NCBI RefSeq assembly: GCF_000321225.1
Contig: NW_004451657.1
Coordinates: 371,369-435,368, forward strand
Reading direction: 5' to 3'
DNA length: 64,000 bases
From: Odobenus rosmarus divergens
Lineage: Eukaryota > Chordata > Mammalia > Carnivora > Odobenidae
Positions 46,107 through 58,110 of the stretch are shown here, in pieces. The translations under genes and the position numbers were made by a program. Numbering within the stretch: the stretch's first letter is position 1; each line of letters starts with the position of its first letter. A model generated the notes under the pieces. That model searched no databases and was not told the origin of the DNA. It worked only from the letters and a program-made list of their open reading frames with translations.

Positions 46107-47362
46107 ATGGCAACAGCAGGAATACTTCCATTCACCCATGTGTTTCCACAAGCTCTTCCGGCATGCCTCCCGTGTGCCGGGCTCCAGGCTGAGGCCTGGG
46201 GAGGGAGAGAAGCAAGATGGGGGCCTGGCCCTCGGGTGCTCATGGCCTCAGGACACGGGGTTTGGGACCAGCCTGGAGAGTGGCCGGTTCGGTCTGCCCA
46301 GGGAGATGTGTGTTTGCTACAGGAATTCACACCTGCACGACCACGTGCTCCTTATGTTTCAGGCGCAAGTTCAGCGTCGTCCCCACGAAGCCTGCAGCAC
46401 CCCCACTTTATTCTGCGTACCTGCCAGCATTCCAAAGCACTCCCAAGGCAGCGTCAGCAGACAGACTGGAGTATCCTAGAGCAGAGCAGGAACGGCATCA
46501 TGGAGGGTGGGTGCTGGCCGGGGCCCTCAAGAAATCAAGTTCAGCTCCTTTTATAGAAAGAGGAACAAGCCCCAAGAGGTCAGGTCACCTGCCCAAGGTC
46601 ATCAGGGAGTCACATGGCAGGGCAGGATTCATGCTCAGCTCTGATGGCAAGCCTGTGTTCTTCCCACCCTCACAGCAGGCCACCCCACTCTCCTCTTCGG
46701 CCCAGAGCCTAGCTCTTTGCTAATGGGACCCACACAGCTGAGTTGGCCCAGCTTCGGACCCCTACTGACTGCTCTGCAAATGGGACTTATTAGAGCGCCA
46801 GGGTCTGCCAGGTCCCTGCCACATGTCCAGTGCCTAGAACAGGTCTGGCATACGGCAGGTACTCCATACATGTTTATTGCATGAATAAAAGACCTGAGAG
46901 GGAGAATGAGGGCTCCACATTCAGTACCTCGGTGCTCAAACAAAGACCAGGAAATCCCGGACAATTCCTTCTGACTAACTCAACAACCACATCTTGAGTG
47001 TTGCCATTTGCAGCCAGGCCAGGGGAGCCCATGCCGGGGCCTTCCCAGGAGGCTGCCCCTGCCAGCATCCCAGGCTCCTCGCCCCTTCTCCCGTGCTCAG
47101 CTCCAGCCAGACAGAAATGGGAGCAGCCTCCCCAATGTGCCTGGGCTCCACACATGGCCTACAGGGTCATGCCCCCCGCTTACCCTCCCCATGAAGCCTG
47201 TCCACACTCCCAGGGATGACAGCCACCCCCTTCTCTGTCACCCTCACCTCTAAAGGCCACTGGCCTGTCAGGGGTCTGTTTGCACATCTCCTGCTAGACA
47301 GTGAGCCCCCCGCAGGAGTGGCCACAGTAATGGAAGCCCCAGTAAGCAGCTGGAACCAGAAG

Positions 47363-47402
47363 GAGGTTACTATCTCATAGGCAGGCCAGGTATAGAGGGA
47401 GA
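47363..47402 (-). repeat. 40-bp inverted repeat, right arm
   Basis: Reverse-complement partner of 46067-46106, 1256 bp away. Confidence 0.85.
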
Positions 47403-48099
47403 AGCTCCAGGTGTCCAACCTACATGAGCACGGCACAGGCAGGACGCTGGGAAGGAGCCTCCTGGGCCCAGGTCCTAGTTCCTCCCATGACACAGAGTGC
47501 CACCGAGGTGGGCGCCAGTGCCCCTGCTTTGCAAATGAGGAAATGAGCCAGAGAGGAGGCTGGGTGAGGACCACGGTTTGAAATTTGAAAGGACAGAGCC
47601 GTGCCAGCACCCACACTCCCTGGCTGTCCAGCACGGTGGCACCTCCTGTACCACCCTCTTGGTGCACCTGCCCACAAGCCCACCCATCTCTCCCTGCAGC
47701 GATCCACAGCCAGGCTGTCCAGCGGGTATCTGGAAGAGAAGGCTGGAAGGGCCTCCTGGGAGGAGACTTTCACGGTTTCTGTTCGCCTCTGGTTCCTGTC
47801 ATGGGTGTGCTGATCCCCTCTAGCAGTTGCCTGGACAGACGCCTCTCTACGAGAAGTCAGGACACGGCTGGCCTGAAGCTCCCATCGTCCAGCCAAGTTT
47901 ACAGGAGCTGGTATCAGCTCCTGGGCCTGGGGCTTGTTTGGTTCTGTGGAGGGGGATGGGGGACAGGGAGGAGACCAATGTCACAAAGCCACCATTTTTC
48001 TGGCTCAGAAACCACATCTTGTCAGGGCCAGCTGGAGTTTAGCAGGCCTGGACAGCTGACTCCACTGAATCAAATTCACAAGAGACTGACGAGTAAGCC

Positions 48100-48320
48100 A
48101 GGCAACTCCTTTACAGTGCTAACACTGACAGTGAGCGCAACAGGCGCCAGGCCCCTTGTCAAGTGTCTCAGTCATGAACAAGGACCCTGCAAAGTGGGCA
48201 GCAGATGGCCGCAATCTCCAGAATCAGAACCAGAGCCCTGAGAGGTGAAGGGATCAGCTCCAAAGTCCCAACCAGGAAGGGGCAGAGCTGGGATTCAAAC
48301 CCAGGTCTGCCTGACTCCTA
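48100..48320 (-). repeat. MIR SINE fragment
   Basis: CCTTGTCAAGTGTCTCAGTC, AACAAGGACCCTGCAAAGTG and GGGATTCAAACCCAGGTCTG, then CCTGACTCCTAGG, form a reverse-complement MIR. Confidence 0.68.
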
Positions 48321-48414
48321 GGATATATACAGTCTTTCACTACGTATTGTCTGACCCTGAGCCACACGCTTTCCTCTGTCCCAAGGGTTGGCATGAGTCA
48401 GGGAAAACAAAACC

Positions 48415-48840
48415 AATAGGATGTTTATACAGAGAAAGAAATCTAATAAGGAATTGGCTCATGTGATTATGGAGGCTGAGAAGTCCAAAAGCTGCAGGGT
48501 TGGCCAGAAGCCTACAGACTCAGGAAGAAGTCAAAAAAAAAAAAAAAAAAAAAAAGACTCAGGAAGAAGTCATGTTGCAGTTTGTGAGTCTGAAGGCTGT
48601 CTTCTGGCAGAATTCCCCCTCGCCCAAAGGACGTCAGTCTTCATTCTATTCCGGCCATCAACTAATTAAACGAGGCCCACCCATATCCTAAAAGGTAATC
48701 TGCTTAACTCAATGTCTACAGATCTCAATGTTAGTCACGTCTAAGAATGACTCACAGAAACATCTAGAATAATGTCGGACCACACGTCTGGGCACCATAG
48801 CCCAGCCAAGTTCACAAATAACCATCACAGTTGGCAAACT
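48415..48840. repeat. Old MER-type repeat, opposite orientation to 1440-1860
   Basis: AATAAGGAATTGGCTCATGTG, ATTATGGAGGCTGAGAAGTCC, GGCCCACCCATATCCTAAAAGG and AGCCCAGCCAAGTTCACAAAT belong to the same family as 1440-1860, reversed. It is interrupted at 48533-48554 by the poly(A) insertion described separately. Confidence 0.65.
48516..48571 (+). mobile_element. Poly(A)-only insertion flanked by a 17-bp duplication
   Basis: AGACTCAGGAAGAAGTC occurs at 48516-48532 and again, identical, at 48555-48571, separated only by 22 A residues. This looks like a retrotransposition event truncated to nothing but the tail, with its target-site duplication. A plain local duplication with later A expansion is an alternative; the site does not match the TT/AAAA preference well. 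Confidence 0.6.
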
Positions 48841-48949
48841 CTTTCTAAAAAAGGCTGCAGAGTCAACATGGAGAGAAGTCTGTGGGGCACACGGCTTCTG
48901 TCGCAGTTCCCCACCTCTGCCATGATCATGCAAAGGCAGCCGCACACTA

Positions 48950-49045
48950 CCTGTAAATGAGCATAAAACTGTAGTTACAAAAACAGGCAGTGGGTTGGAT
49001 TTTAGCCCTCGGGCTGTGGTTGCCATCCCGGGTCTAAACCCCACA
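48950..49045 (+). repeat. hAT-like mammalian repeat remnant
   Basis: TTACAAAAACAGGCAGTGGG, TTGGATTTTAGCCCTCGGGC and TGTGGTTGCC match the 3' end of the same family as 55200-55550. Confidence 0.55.
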
Positions 49046-49342
49046 ACTGGGGCAGACGCAGCCCAAATTTCTGACCATGACATTGTGTTTTTCTAACTTA
49101 AACGCCCCATCTTTTATTTTCATTTCTAAGCTGATTTTCACATCCCTTAAAAAAAAAAAGTGTGGCTCAAATCAGATAATCAATAGTCAATTAAGAGTAA
49201 ATCTCAGGCCCTCCTACAGTGTAAAAAAAAATAAAATAAAATGACGAAGACCCCAAGCCTCACTAAGATGTGTTTTAATTTAAAACTAGAAGGAAGGAAA
49301 GCCATGAAAGAAAGCAACAGCAAATATTAAAGGGAAACCCCA

Positions 49343-50044
49343 TACGTGCACCCCGATGTTTATAGCAGCAATGTCCACGATAGCCAAACTGTGGAAAGAG
49401 CCAAGATGTCCATCGACAGATGAATGGATAAAGAAGATGTGGTATATACACACAATGGAATATTATGCAGCCATCAAAAGGAATGAGATCTTGCCATTTG
49501 CAACGACGTGGATGGAACTGGAGGGTGTTATGCTGAGTGAAATAAGTCAGTCAGAGAAAGACATGTATCATATGACCTCACTGATATGAGGAATTCTTAA
49601 TCTCAGGAAACAAACTGAGGGTTGCTGGAGTGGTGGGGGTGGGAGGGATGGGGTGGCTGGTGATAGACATTGGGGAGGGTATGTGCTATGGTGAGCGCTG
49701 TGAATTGTGCAAGACTGTTGAATCACAGGCCTGTACCTCTGAAACAAATAATGCAACATATGTTAAGAAAAAAAAAAAGATAGCAGGAGGGGAAGAATGA
49801 AGGGGAGTAAGTCGGAGGGGGAGATGAACCATGAGAGATGATGGACTCTGAAAAACAAACTGAGGGTTCTAGAGGGGAGGGGGTGGGGGGCATGGGTTAG
49901 CCTGGTGATGGGTATTAAAGAGGGCACGTTCTGCGTGGAGCGCTGGGTGTTATGCACAAACAATGAATCATGGAACACTGCATCAAAAACTAATGATGTA
50001 ATGTATGGTGATTAACATAACAATAAAAAATTATTTTTAAAAAA
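49343..50044 (+). mobile_element. Young 5'-truncated L1 with ORF2 C-terminus and 3' UTR
   Basis: The translated left part reads MEYYAAIKRNEILPFATTWM and related L1 ORF2p C-terminal sequence up to about 49589, then 3' UTR. A perfect 14-bp duplication, AAAGGGAAACCCCA, flanks it at 49329-49342 and 50045-50058. The 3' UTR contains two similar segments, each starting near ACAAACTGAGGGTT (49608 and 49855) and each ending A-rich, the second with AACAATAAAAAATTA. It is a carnivore-type L1, the least decayed L1 in the window, and dead by truncation. Confidence 0.92.
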
Positions 50045-50059
50045 AAAGGGAAACCCCAA

Positions 50060-52839
50060 AACAAGCAGTCAAGTATAAGAGAACTAATTCCAGTGCCGTT
50101 GATCAGAAGGACACCCCAGTCCATGGTCATGAACAGCATGAGGGGCCCCCGCAGTCCTGGCTGTTGCTCTAGATTAAGCTCACCACAGAATACACTGTGC
50201 CGCTGCCTTGCTTCTCCTTGTCTGTAGTGAGAAAGCTCTGACAGGGATGAAAAGCCAAATGTATGACCTGTCTCCTAGCATTTAACTACCTCCTTGAAGC
50301 TTTATTGTATGTTAACACCATGGACATCAATTCTTGATGGAACAGAGTTCATGGTTAAGGGATAAATGAATGCCCAGTCACATCCAAGAAGAAAGGCTCT
50401 GGGAGTGCAGGCTGGCTCCCAGGAAGCTTCCAGAGGTCTGAGGATGAGGGGGTCCTCCCTGAGGATGGCCTGCTCCAACTGTTCGGTACAGAAAAGGTGT
50501 AAGGAGGGCACACCCCCAGAGGGGCTGATGGCCTTGCCCAAGGTCACACATCCTATCTACAGGAGCCTGACCCCCACCTGAACGCCCCAGTCACTTAGGC
50601 TAAGGATGCTGCTCAGAGCCTAGTCCATCAATATCACCTCCCAACTGGGCCTGGACCAAAGTTGGGATGTGAACTTCCACTTAAGAAGTGGCCACGTGAA
50701 TCCATTTCCTTCCCCACAATGAGCGGCATTTCCCCCAACACCAATATCAATGAGAGTCTGCCATAACTAGACCCTTGATGGCCATGCTGCTTCACAGTGG
50801 CCACCTGCATGGTCTCCCCTGATCTCCCTTGAAGCCCTGGGAGGTCCATGATGATCATCCAGATTTCCAAGAAGGCAGGCAAGGCCCAGAGAGGTCTAGC
50901 AAGTTGCCTGAGATCACACAGCTTGCACCAGTGGTCTGGCTCCAAAATCTGTGCTTTCTCTGCTCCACTTCTAGTGCCTTATATCCGTGAAAAGCCAAAG
51001 GGGACCATAGGTTCAGGAAGAGAAAGGGGACTCCCCTAAGTGACAAGACCCCACCACCACAGGGTGCTGGGAAAAACTGGCATTCAGAGTGTCATTGTGA
51101 GGTAAGGCCCACAGCCAGAGATTCGCAGTCATACTGAGCACTCATAATCTCAGACTGAGCCCACCCAAGACAGCGGCTGAACCACAGAGGGAGGAGGGGC
51201 CTGAACCATAGCAACTGCCCATCTCCATAGGAGAAATACTCATACTATGGCCAAGTTCAAACTGCTACCAAGAAAATGACCAGGTCACAAAAGGAAAAAC
51301 TTGGTAAATGGTTCTCGTGAGCTAGCATGAGCCACTTTGGAATGTGATCTTCAGCATGTGATGGGGTGAGGGCCACCTCCTGGGACAGAATAAGGCAGGG
51401 CCACAGGGCTTCCAGGGACTTCTGCAGCGAGGAGGGCCCGGCAGAGACACCAGCAGGCCTCCAGAACCCAGGACGACCCAGAGGTTAGACCACCATGCCC
51501 TGGTTCCTTTGTAATTCTGCCCTTCCCCAGTCGGTGTCCCGGAGGGGACTGAGTGCCAAGCCTACAACCGGGGACCCTGTTTTCCGTCATTCCCTGTTCC
51601 CGGTTTCCAAACTCCTTCCGCCCCCCCCCCGGCTTCTCTGTGTGCAAGCTTCTGGTCCTCTGCACCCAGAATTCTCTGGAAGGAAGATGCCCTCCTGCTC
51701 CTAGAGCTGCTTTCTCACCCCCAAAGAGAGCAGGGAGTGCCTGGGCATGGTGAGGACCACCCTGCGCCCCAGCCCCATAGCCATAATGGCTGCCCTACCC
51801 CAGGTGGGGACAATCCGCCAGGATCAGGCCAGAAACTACTTTCACCTGAAATCACACCCTGCCCTTCCCTGCCCTGCCTTCCCCACACCCCACCTAGTCT
51901 CCCCGGGGAGCACATCCTTACTAATCACTTGCACTCCTGTCTGATCTCAGGGTCAGCTTCTGGAGAAGCCCTCCCATGAGAGCCTGGGTTCTCACGATCT
52001 CAAGTCTATCTCAGATGCTTTCCAGCTTCGCGGACTCAGGGTGGAGGCTGGGCCAGACACCTGCTCTCCACTCTCCCCGCCATCCACGCCCCCAACCCAG
52101 TCCCCTGCCATGCTTGCCCACTCTGAACCGGGCCCCCGCAGTGGCGGGGAAGTGCGCGTAAGTCAGAGGAGGTCCTCGAGGATCTGGGCCAGTGCCCCAT
52201 GCTGAACCACATTTCTACTTCTGTAGCAAAACATATGAAAATTCACACTAAAGGGACAAATAAGGACTCTCAATCAACTCAAGACTCTCAGTCAACTCAA
52301 TTTAAGTCAGGTTTTGCTGCCAAATAAGTTACAAAAAATCTCCTGGCTTTTGGAGCTTTGGGGATCGGAGAAGATCGGTGAATGGTCTTCGTTTGTGCAG
52401 AGCCGCAGGAGTTTTTCCGTCCTACTTCCCGGGGAAAGGGGGTAGCTAGACTGGAGGCCATGTCTCCATGTTGGCAAATCCCCTTCCAGGCGGTGGCTCT
52501 CCTTTATGCTTCCGACGGCCGTGCGCATGCATCTCCACTTCTCCACCCTCCCTACGCCTGGCGTTGGCGTCGTGAGAGCTTGGCACAGCTGAGGGGTATG
52601 GAACGGGACCACCTCATCTCCCCATTGAGACCCAGCAGGATGGCGGCGACCCCTGCGCAGCACCCCCTGACACCCAGGCCACGCTGGTTGTCCCTCCTCA
52701 GCGCCCGGCTCCAGACCTCTTACTTCCTGGCTGTGGCTTGATCCACCACCAGGCCAAGAGGCGCACAAGCTCCAAATCTGAGCCCTGGGTTCAACCATGG
52801 ACACAGTAATCGTAACAGCTGATAATGTGACTGTACTTA
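50060..52839. other. Intron without recognised genes
   Basis: Unique sequence with weak MIR-like bits near 50515-50560 and 50860-50960 and a C-run near 51622. The 185-codon minus frame at 52307-52864 has no known signature. Confidence 0.55.
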
Positions 52840-53345
52840 TTATGGTTCTGCCTAATCGCTGCACTTGAATTAATTCCCTTAATCCTCAACAACTTTATAT
52901 GGTAGCATCCCAGCCCGTTCCGGCTGCTATAACAAAATACCATAGACCAGGGGGCTTATGAGCAACAATTATTCTCACGTTCTAGAGGCTGGGGAGTCCA
53001 AGGCCAAGGCATCAGCAGATTTGGTGTACGGTTGAGGGCCCCTATCCTCAGCGGTCTTTTTACTCTAATGCCACATGGCGGAAGAGACAAGCTAGCTGTC
53101 TGGGATCTCTTTCTGAGACACTATTCCTAATCAGGAAGGCTCTGCCTGCGTGACCTCATCACCTCCCAAAAGCCCCACCTCCTAATATCACCCCCTTCGG
53201 GTTAGGATCCCACATATGCATTTTGGGGGGACATAAACATTAAGACCATAGCAGGGAGGTAGTATCCTTGACTCCATTGTACACAGCTGAGACCACAAAG
53301 GGGAAGTAACGTGCCCAAGGTCACACAGAGGGTAGGTGGCCCAGC
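52840..53345 (-). repeat. MIR interrupted by a MaLR LTR
   Basis: TTAATCCTCAACAACTTTATATGG on the left resumes after the LTR as AGGTAGTATCCTTGACTCC and CAAGGTCACACAGAGGGTAGG. The LTR at 52905-53252 lies between the halves. Confidence 0.7.
52905..53252 (-). mobile_element. MST/MLT1-like MaLR LTR inserted in a MIR
   Basis: The left end reads CATCCCAGCCCGTTCCGGCTG, then CTATAACAAAATACCATAG; the right end reads TTTTGGGGGGACATAAAC and ACCATAGCA. It interrupts MIR-like sequence that continues on both sides (about 52840-52904 and 53255-53345). Confidence 0.78.
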
Positions 53346-55199
53346 CAGCATGTAGCCTCCCCACTCTCCAGAGCTTATGGTCATCACCTTTCTAAGTTGT
53401 GCAGCCTCTGGTCATGCAACAAAGGCAACAGTGACAGTGAGTCTCCCCAACATGCTTCTCCCTCCCCACCCACTCACCTGCCTGGTGGCGACCATGGTGA
53501 ACAGTGTCACGTGCATCATCCTGCCCAAAATATGGTATGGACAGCAATGACAACATAACCCACTTTCATCAACCACGGTGTCCCAGATCACCCACCACTC
53601 TGCACCTTGCCCATTTCACCTAAAATACCTTAGACATTGACCCACTTCAGGGTGTTTTGGGCTGCCTCACGCTTTCCATTGCCAATCGTTACAAGACTCT
53701 GGGATAGTCTGGCCGGTCCCTTACCGGTGGCCAGCAGTTCCTTCTACACTTTGGCATTGTCAACAATGGTACGATGCATCTCAGGGACCCGTGTCATTCC
53801 TCACTTGTGGGAGCTTCTTTAGTAGACAGTGGTTAGAAGTGAGCTCCTTGAGTCCAACATTGTGACCACTCCCTGCATCCCTGCTTCCCCGCTTCCCCTA
53901 TGCCCTCGCCAGCACACACATCATCAGCCATTTGGTCCTTGTCTCTATGGCAGATGAAAATGGTACCTCATCTTCCCTTGTAATTCACCCCTGAGTGTGT
54001 TTTTCCTCTTCGTCACTCACTACACTCCCTTTTGATCCACAAATTCAAAATCCACAAAAGGTTTTCTTGAAATCAACTGGTTTACTTAATCACTTCCATT
54101 CCAATCTCCAGGGACCGCACTTCACATGTATGTTGGATTCCCTCTGTCTCCCATGTCACTTGCTTTCTCCTCCTTGATTTATATGAATCTGCCTGGCTCT
54201 TCGCAGCCACTGGATCTCCCAGTGTGTCTCTCTATTTCCTGTTGGGATAATTCCATGGTGGACTTCACCTCTTGAAAGAGTGTATTTTTCAGTCCATCTG
54301 TTTCACGGGGCTCCGCCATGTCGCCCCCTCTCCTGAGTGCTTGCACACCTACACGGCACTTCTGTCTTACAGGTGTGACCGCCTCGTGTGCCTCTCCCTC
54401 AACCAAGACACTGTGTACAGCTGAAATTGTCCTCGGCTCTGTGGTACTTGCTTCTCGTGCACATTCTTCACCTCTTACTTTCCTGGCTTTTTAGAGTAAT
54501 TTCATATGGAGTCTGTGCTGGTTCCTACCGACTATGACTCATCTTTGCATGAGGCAGGTTCTTCCTGAGCCACCCACTTATACAAGATCCGTGTGCAAGA
54601 CAGCCCAAAAAGCGAGGTAGTTCTCATGATACAAGGCAGTGAGTGAGGGTCAGCTCTTTCGGCCTCTACTGTTTTCCAGGCAAGGATAAGAGGCCACAAG
54701 GCTGCACCCCACACAGAGCCTCTTCCCCCCGCCGCCCGCCCTGCCTCCCCTGGGGACTGCTTCTGGAAAATATGGTTTGTCCACGTGAAACCATGTTCCG
54801 CCCACACTTCCCTGCTTTCCCTTTGTAGGAAACTAGAGTGGGAGGGCTCCGAGCCAACGAGGTACTCAAACCTGCTGCTCCACAAGGTGTGGAGAATTCT
54901 GCTTCCCTGCTCCGTCTGAGCTCTGCAGCCCTAGGCATCTTCTCTCCCTCTGGAGTCCTCCTGCACCCACGTGCGGCCCGCGTTGACCTTCCCCACACAT
55001 GGGGTTCCAGATGCCAATGCAGCATCAGAGATGAACATCTCCACTGGTCCACTTATTGCTTCAGGATAATTTCCAAGAGGAAAAAAAAAGGGAGGGGGGG
55101 ACCCTGTCGTTTTCAAGCTGGAATTCCCTGAGCCGGGCTGTGTACTCAGGTCATCCTGGTTCCAAATCCGGAATGCTTCCCCTGCCCTATAATGACCCC
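53346..55199. other. Intron without recognised genes
   Basis: Less GC-rich than its neighbours. Part of it (about 53640-54500) has the texture of a degraded retroelement, but I cannot assign it. Confidence 0.45.
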
Positions 55200-55550
55200 C
55201 TCAGGGGTTGGCACTTTTTCCATAAAGGACCAGAGAAGAAACATTTTCGGCTTTGCAGGCTGCACTGTGTCCAACAAAGCTTCTCAGCCCTGCTGCAGAA
55301 TGAAGGCACCTGAGCAAATCCGTATAGCTACATTCCACGAAACTCCATTTATGAAAACAGGAGGCAGTCCAGGTGTGGTCCGTGGGCCACTGTCCACTGA
55401 GCCCCTTAAGTGGACTAGAATGCAGAGGTCACAAATGCCCAAGCTGTCCTTGGGCAAGCTGACCCCACATATGCGCTTTGGCCCACCTGATGTTTGAAGA
55501 CTTCTCAGCGAACATTTAGAAATTTGTGAGATTTGACCCGCAAACCTGAA
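55200..55550 (+). repeat. hAT-like mammalian repeat
   Basis: AGGGGTTGGCACTTTTTCCAT, AAAGGACCAGAGAAGAAAC, ATTTTCGGCTTTGCAGGCTG and TATGAAAACAGGAGGC follow the family order. The right end blends into unique sequence. Confidence 0.6.
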
Positions 55551-57030
55551 TTTCTGATTTCTTCCCAGACGTCGTAAGAGCCCCCCGCATGGAGCATCCC
55601 TCTGCCACTCCCAGCATCACACTGCGCTGTGTCTCCTCACACATGGTGTCCTTTGCTCACGGCCCGACCAGCCAGGTTTCCTGGTCACCAACGTGAAGGA
55701 CACACCTCTTGTTCCATTTCCTCAAAAAAGCTGCTGAAGTGCTAGGTGAACATGGCCGTCAAGAGACATGGCTGGAATTGCTCAGAAGGAAATTGCATCT
55801 CTGGCTTAGGCCATCTTTCTGTCCTGCTGGCCACAGGGGGACGTGAGACTCGAGGGCTGCAAAGGCCTCCTGGGGCCATCGGGCGTGACCCCTTCCTTTT
55901 AAAGATGGGGAATTCGAGCCCAGAGAGGAGCTTGGCTTGACCGGAGCCAGGGAAGCCGGGACCAGAGCTGTCTCATCAACGTCCCTTCATCCAGGACCCC
56001 GTCATTATAAACCCGCGAGGGCCCCTATCTTCAAAGCTGAACTCAACCAACGCAAAGAGGGACAGCAGAGGGAGTCATGTCTCCCGCCATCTGTCTCCTG
56101 TGTTTACGGAGATGTACTTGTAAGGACTCAGAAACACGCCCGGGAACTCGGTGCACAAAGACAGACTCAGCAGCTTCCAGCAAACATGACAGGGGGTGGC
56201 ACTCAGCGGTGCAAGCAAGTCTCTGCCACCTCGATGGCCCCTCGATGCCACGCCTACCTCTGCTGTCTGTCCCTTCAAACCCTCGCTCATCGAATCCTCA
56301 CAACACCCCTGTGCTTAGATAAATCACCCACCCCACCCTGCGGGAGTGAGCTGCCGACTCCTGTCTCCAAAACTAAGTTTTTTCCCATAACACAACTATG
56401 GACCCTGGCGAGGGAGGGGACAGAAATATTTCGGCTCATTTCCCTCCTTTCAGTCTGGACCGGTCCCCAAGCAGCACTGCTGTTGGCTTGACTGCGGTTT
56501 TACCAGATCTTCTGGAAGGCACACAGAGCGCACTTACGCCAGAGTCCTCACAAAACCTCCCCTTCCCGTCCTTTCTCACCCCAGGCGCCCGGACAAACAG
56601 CCCCGGTCCCAGGCCCCCCACCGTGTCCCCAGTCGCACAGAACGACACGGCTTGCCACCTCACAGTCGGTACCGCTGCAAAGCAAAGTGGGTCATGTGTG
56701 ACTGGCAAACAGGAGAATGATGTCAGGAGCACGGGAAAGTCGGGTTGGCTCAGGCACGCTGTTTCTCGGTGTGTGAATGTTTTGTGCCAGCCAGCGGAGG
56801 CAGCTGAACACAAAAACCATGAACAGCCCAACACAGCAAGCTGCCAAGAAAGACAGCATGGGAAACCGTGCCCGTTCGCTCCCTCGCTCCCTTCTCTTGG
56901 CTCCGTCTGGAAGGGTTTGGTGGGCAAGTCTCTCTTTCTGTGCTTGGAACTCGTCTCCACCTATACATCAAACAACCTTCACCTTGTTTCACAGGAGAAA
57001 ATTATACAATTGCTCCAATATTTATTAGGA
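55551..57030. other. Intron without recognised genes
   Basis: Unique sequence. The 233-codon frame at 56398-57099 runs into the SINE and is a chance frame. No exon recognised. Confidence 0.55.
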
Positions 57031-57041
57031 ATTCAACATGT

Positions 57042-57234
57042 GTTTTTTTTTTTAAGACTTTATTTATTTGAGAGACAGAGAGAAAAAGAGGGAGCATGAG
57101 AGCGGGGAGAGGCAGAGGGAGAAGCAGGCTCCCCACTGAGCAGGGAGCCCAACGCAGGGCTCGACCCCAGGACCCTGAGATCATGACCTGAGCCGAAGGC
57201 AGATGCTTCACCGACTGAGCCACCCAGGCGCCCC
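57042..57234 (-). mobile_element. CAN-SINE, tRNA-derived
   Basis: T-run then AAGACTTTATTTATTTGAG on the left and GAGCCACCCAGGCGCCCC on the right. A short duplication, CAACATGT, is at 57034-57041 and 57235-57242. Confidence 0.93.
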
Positions 57235-57894
57235 CAACATGTTTTTTAACTGTGCTAGATTTTTAGAGGATTGTTACTACATTTGTTAGCATTCCAGTTC
57301 AAGGCTGCATAGGTTTCCAGGGCTCTGCCCCAGCCTTATTCTGCCCACCAGCCCGGGGTCAGCATGCGATTTTCCCAATTTAGAGGTTTCCCAGGAACAT
57401 ATACATCCTGCTTGAGCAGAGACACCCACACTTATCTTTACAGTTACCTTTTACTTTTGGCCTGATTTGCTGGTTTTCCATTTATGGCAGAGGGCCAGTT
57501 TTTAAAGAAAAATATTAAGCTACTAAGAACACGCACAGTGCAGAGGCAGTCCCTGACCCACTATGGTTTATGGGGTAGAAACCTGACACAGCGTGGGCAC
57601 AGAGCAAACCCAGCGACGATACCAGTCCCAGGACTTCGGAACACACGGGACAGACGACATCTGGACAGAGGATCCTTTCACACGCTGAATCCCTCAGCAG
57701 CACTGGGGGATGTGGGAAGAACTCAGCAAATGATGTTTGTCACTATTGCCACCCTTATTCAGAGAAGAGGCAAGAACAAAATAAATGGGATGTTTCCCAT
57801 CTACTACCAGGCAGAACAGCCCACTGGACATCCATTAGCAACAGCAAAAGCAGTTCAAATAAACTTGCTTTCCATTAACCCTGCATAAGCACTG

Positions 57895-58110
57895 GTTGCC
57901 CAGCATCAGCAGGAATTACTAATTACTAGTCTGAAGCCCAGAAAGATAAAGAATTAGATTTATTATAAATGCAGGATGTGCACTCATGCAGAGATGACTC
58001 GCTCTACAGCTTGTGACGTGTACTGATTTACGGCACAACGTTCTCACTGCGCCGCTTTTCCAGTTTCCAGTGCTCTAAATGAGACGCAGATGAAGAAGAA
58101 AATTAGAAAT
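57895..58110. promoter_or_regulatory. Candidate conserved intronic element
   Basis: Includes GAATTACTAATTACTAGTC at about 57913, AGAATTAGATTTATTATAA, CTTGTGACGTGTACTG (a CRE-like core) and ATGAGACGCAGATG. No repeat signature; the texture resembles conserved enhancers. Confidence 0.33.

Larger units (their letters stand above)
45666..48099. other. Intron without recognised genes, containing an inverted repeat
   Basis: GC-rich unique sequence with the two arms at 46067-46106 and 47363-47402. A 240-codon frame at 45757-46479 crosses the left arm but has no recognisable domain. Confidence 0.55.

Noticed and set aside
45757..46479. 240-codon plus-strand open frame
   Set aside because: No recognised domain; overlapping frames on both strands and an inverted-repeat arm inside it suggest chance.
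47585..48241. 218-codon plus-strand open frame
   Set aside because: Runs into MIR sequence at its end and overlaps other frames equally open; no homology.
49356..49589. 77-codon frame as an independent gene
   Set aside because: It is the C-terminus of L1 ORF2p in a 5'-truncated element.
56398..57099. 233-codon plus-strand open frame
   Set aside because: Its end is translated CAN-SINE tail and its remainder has no known similarity.
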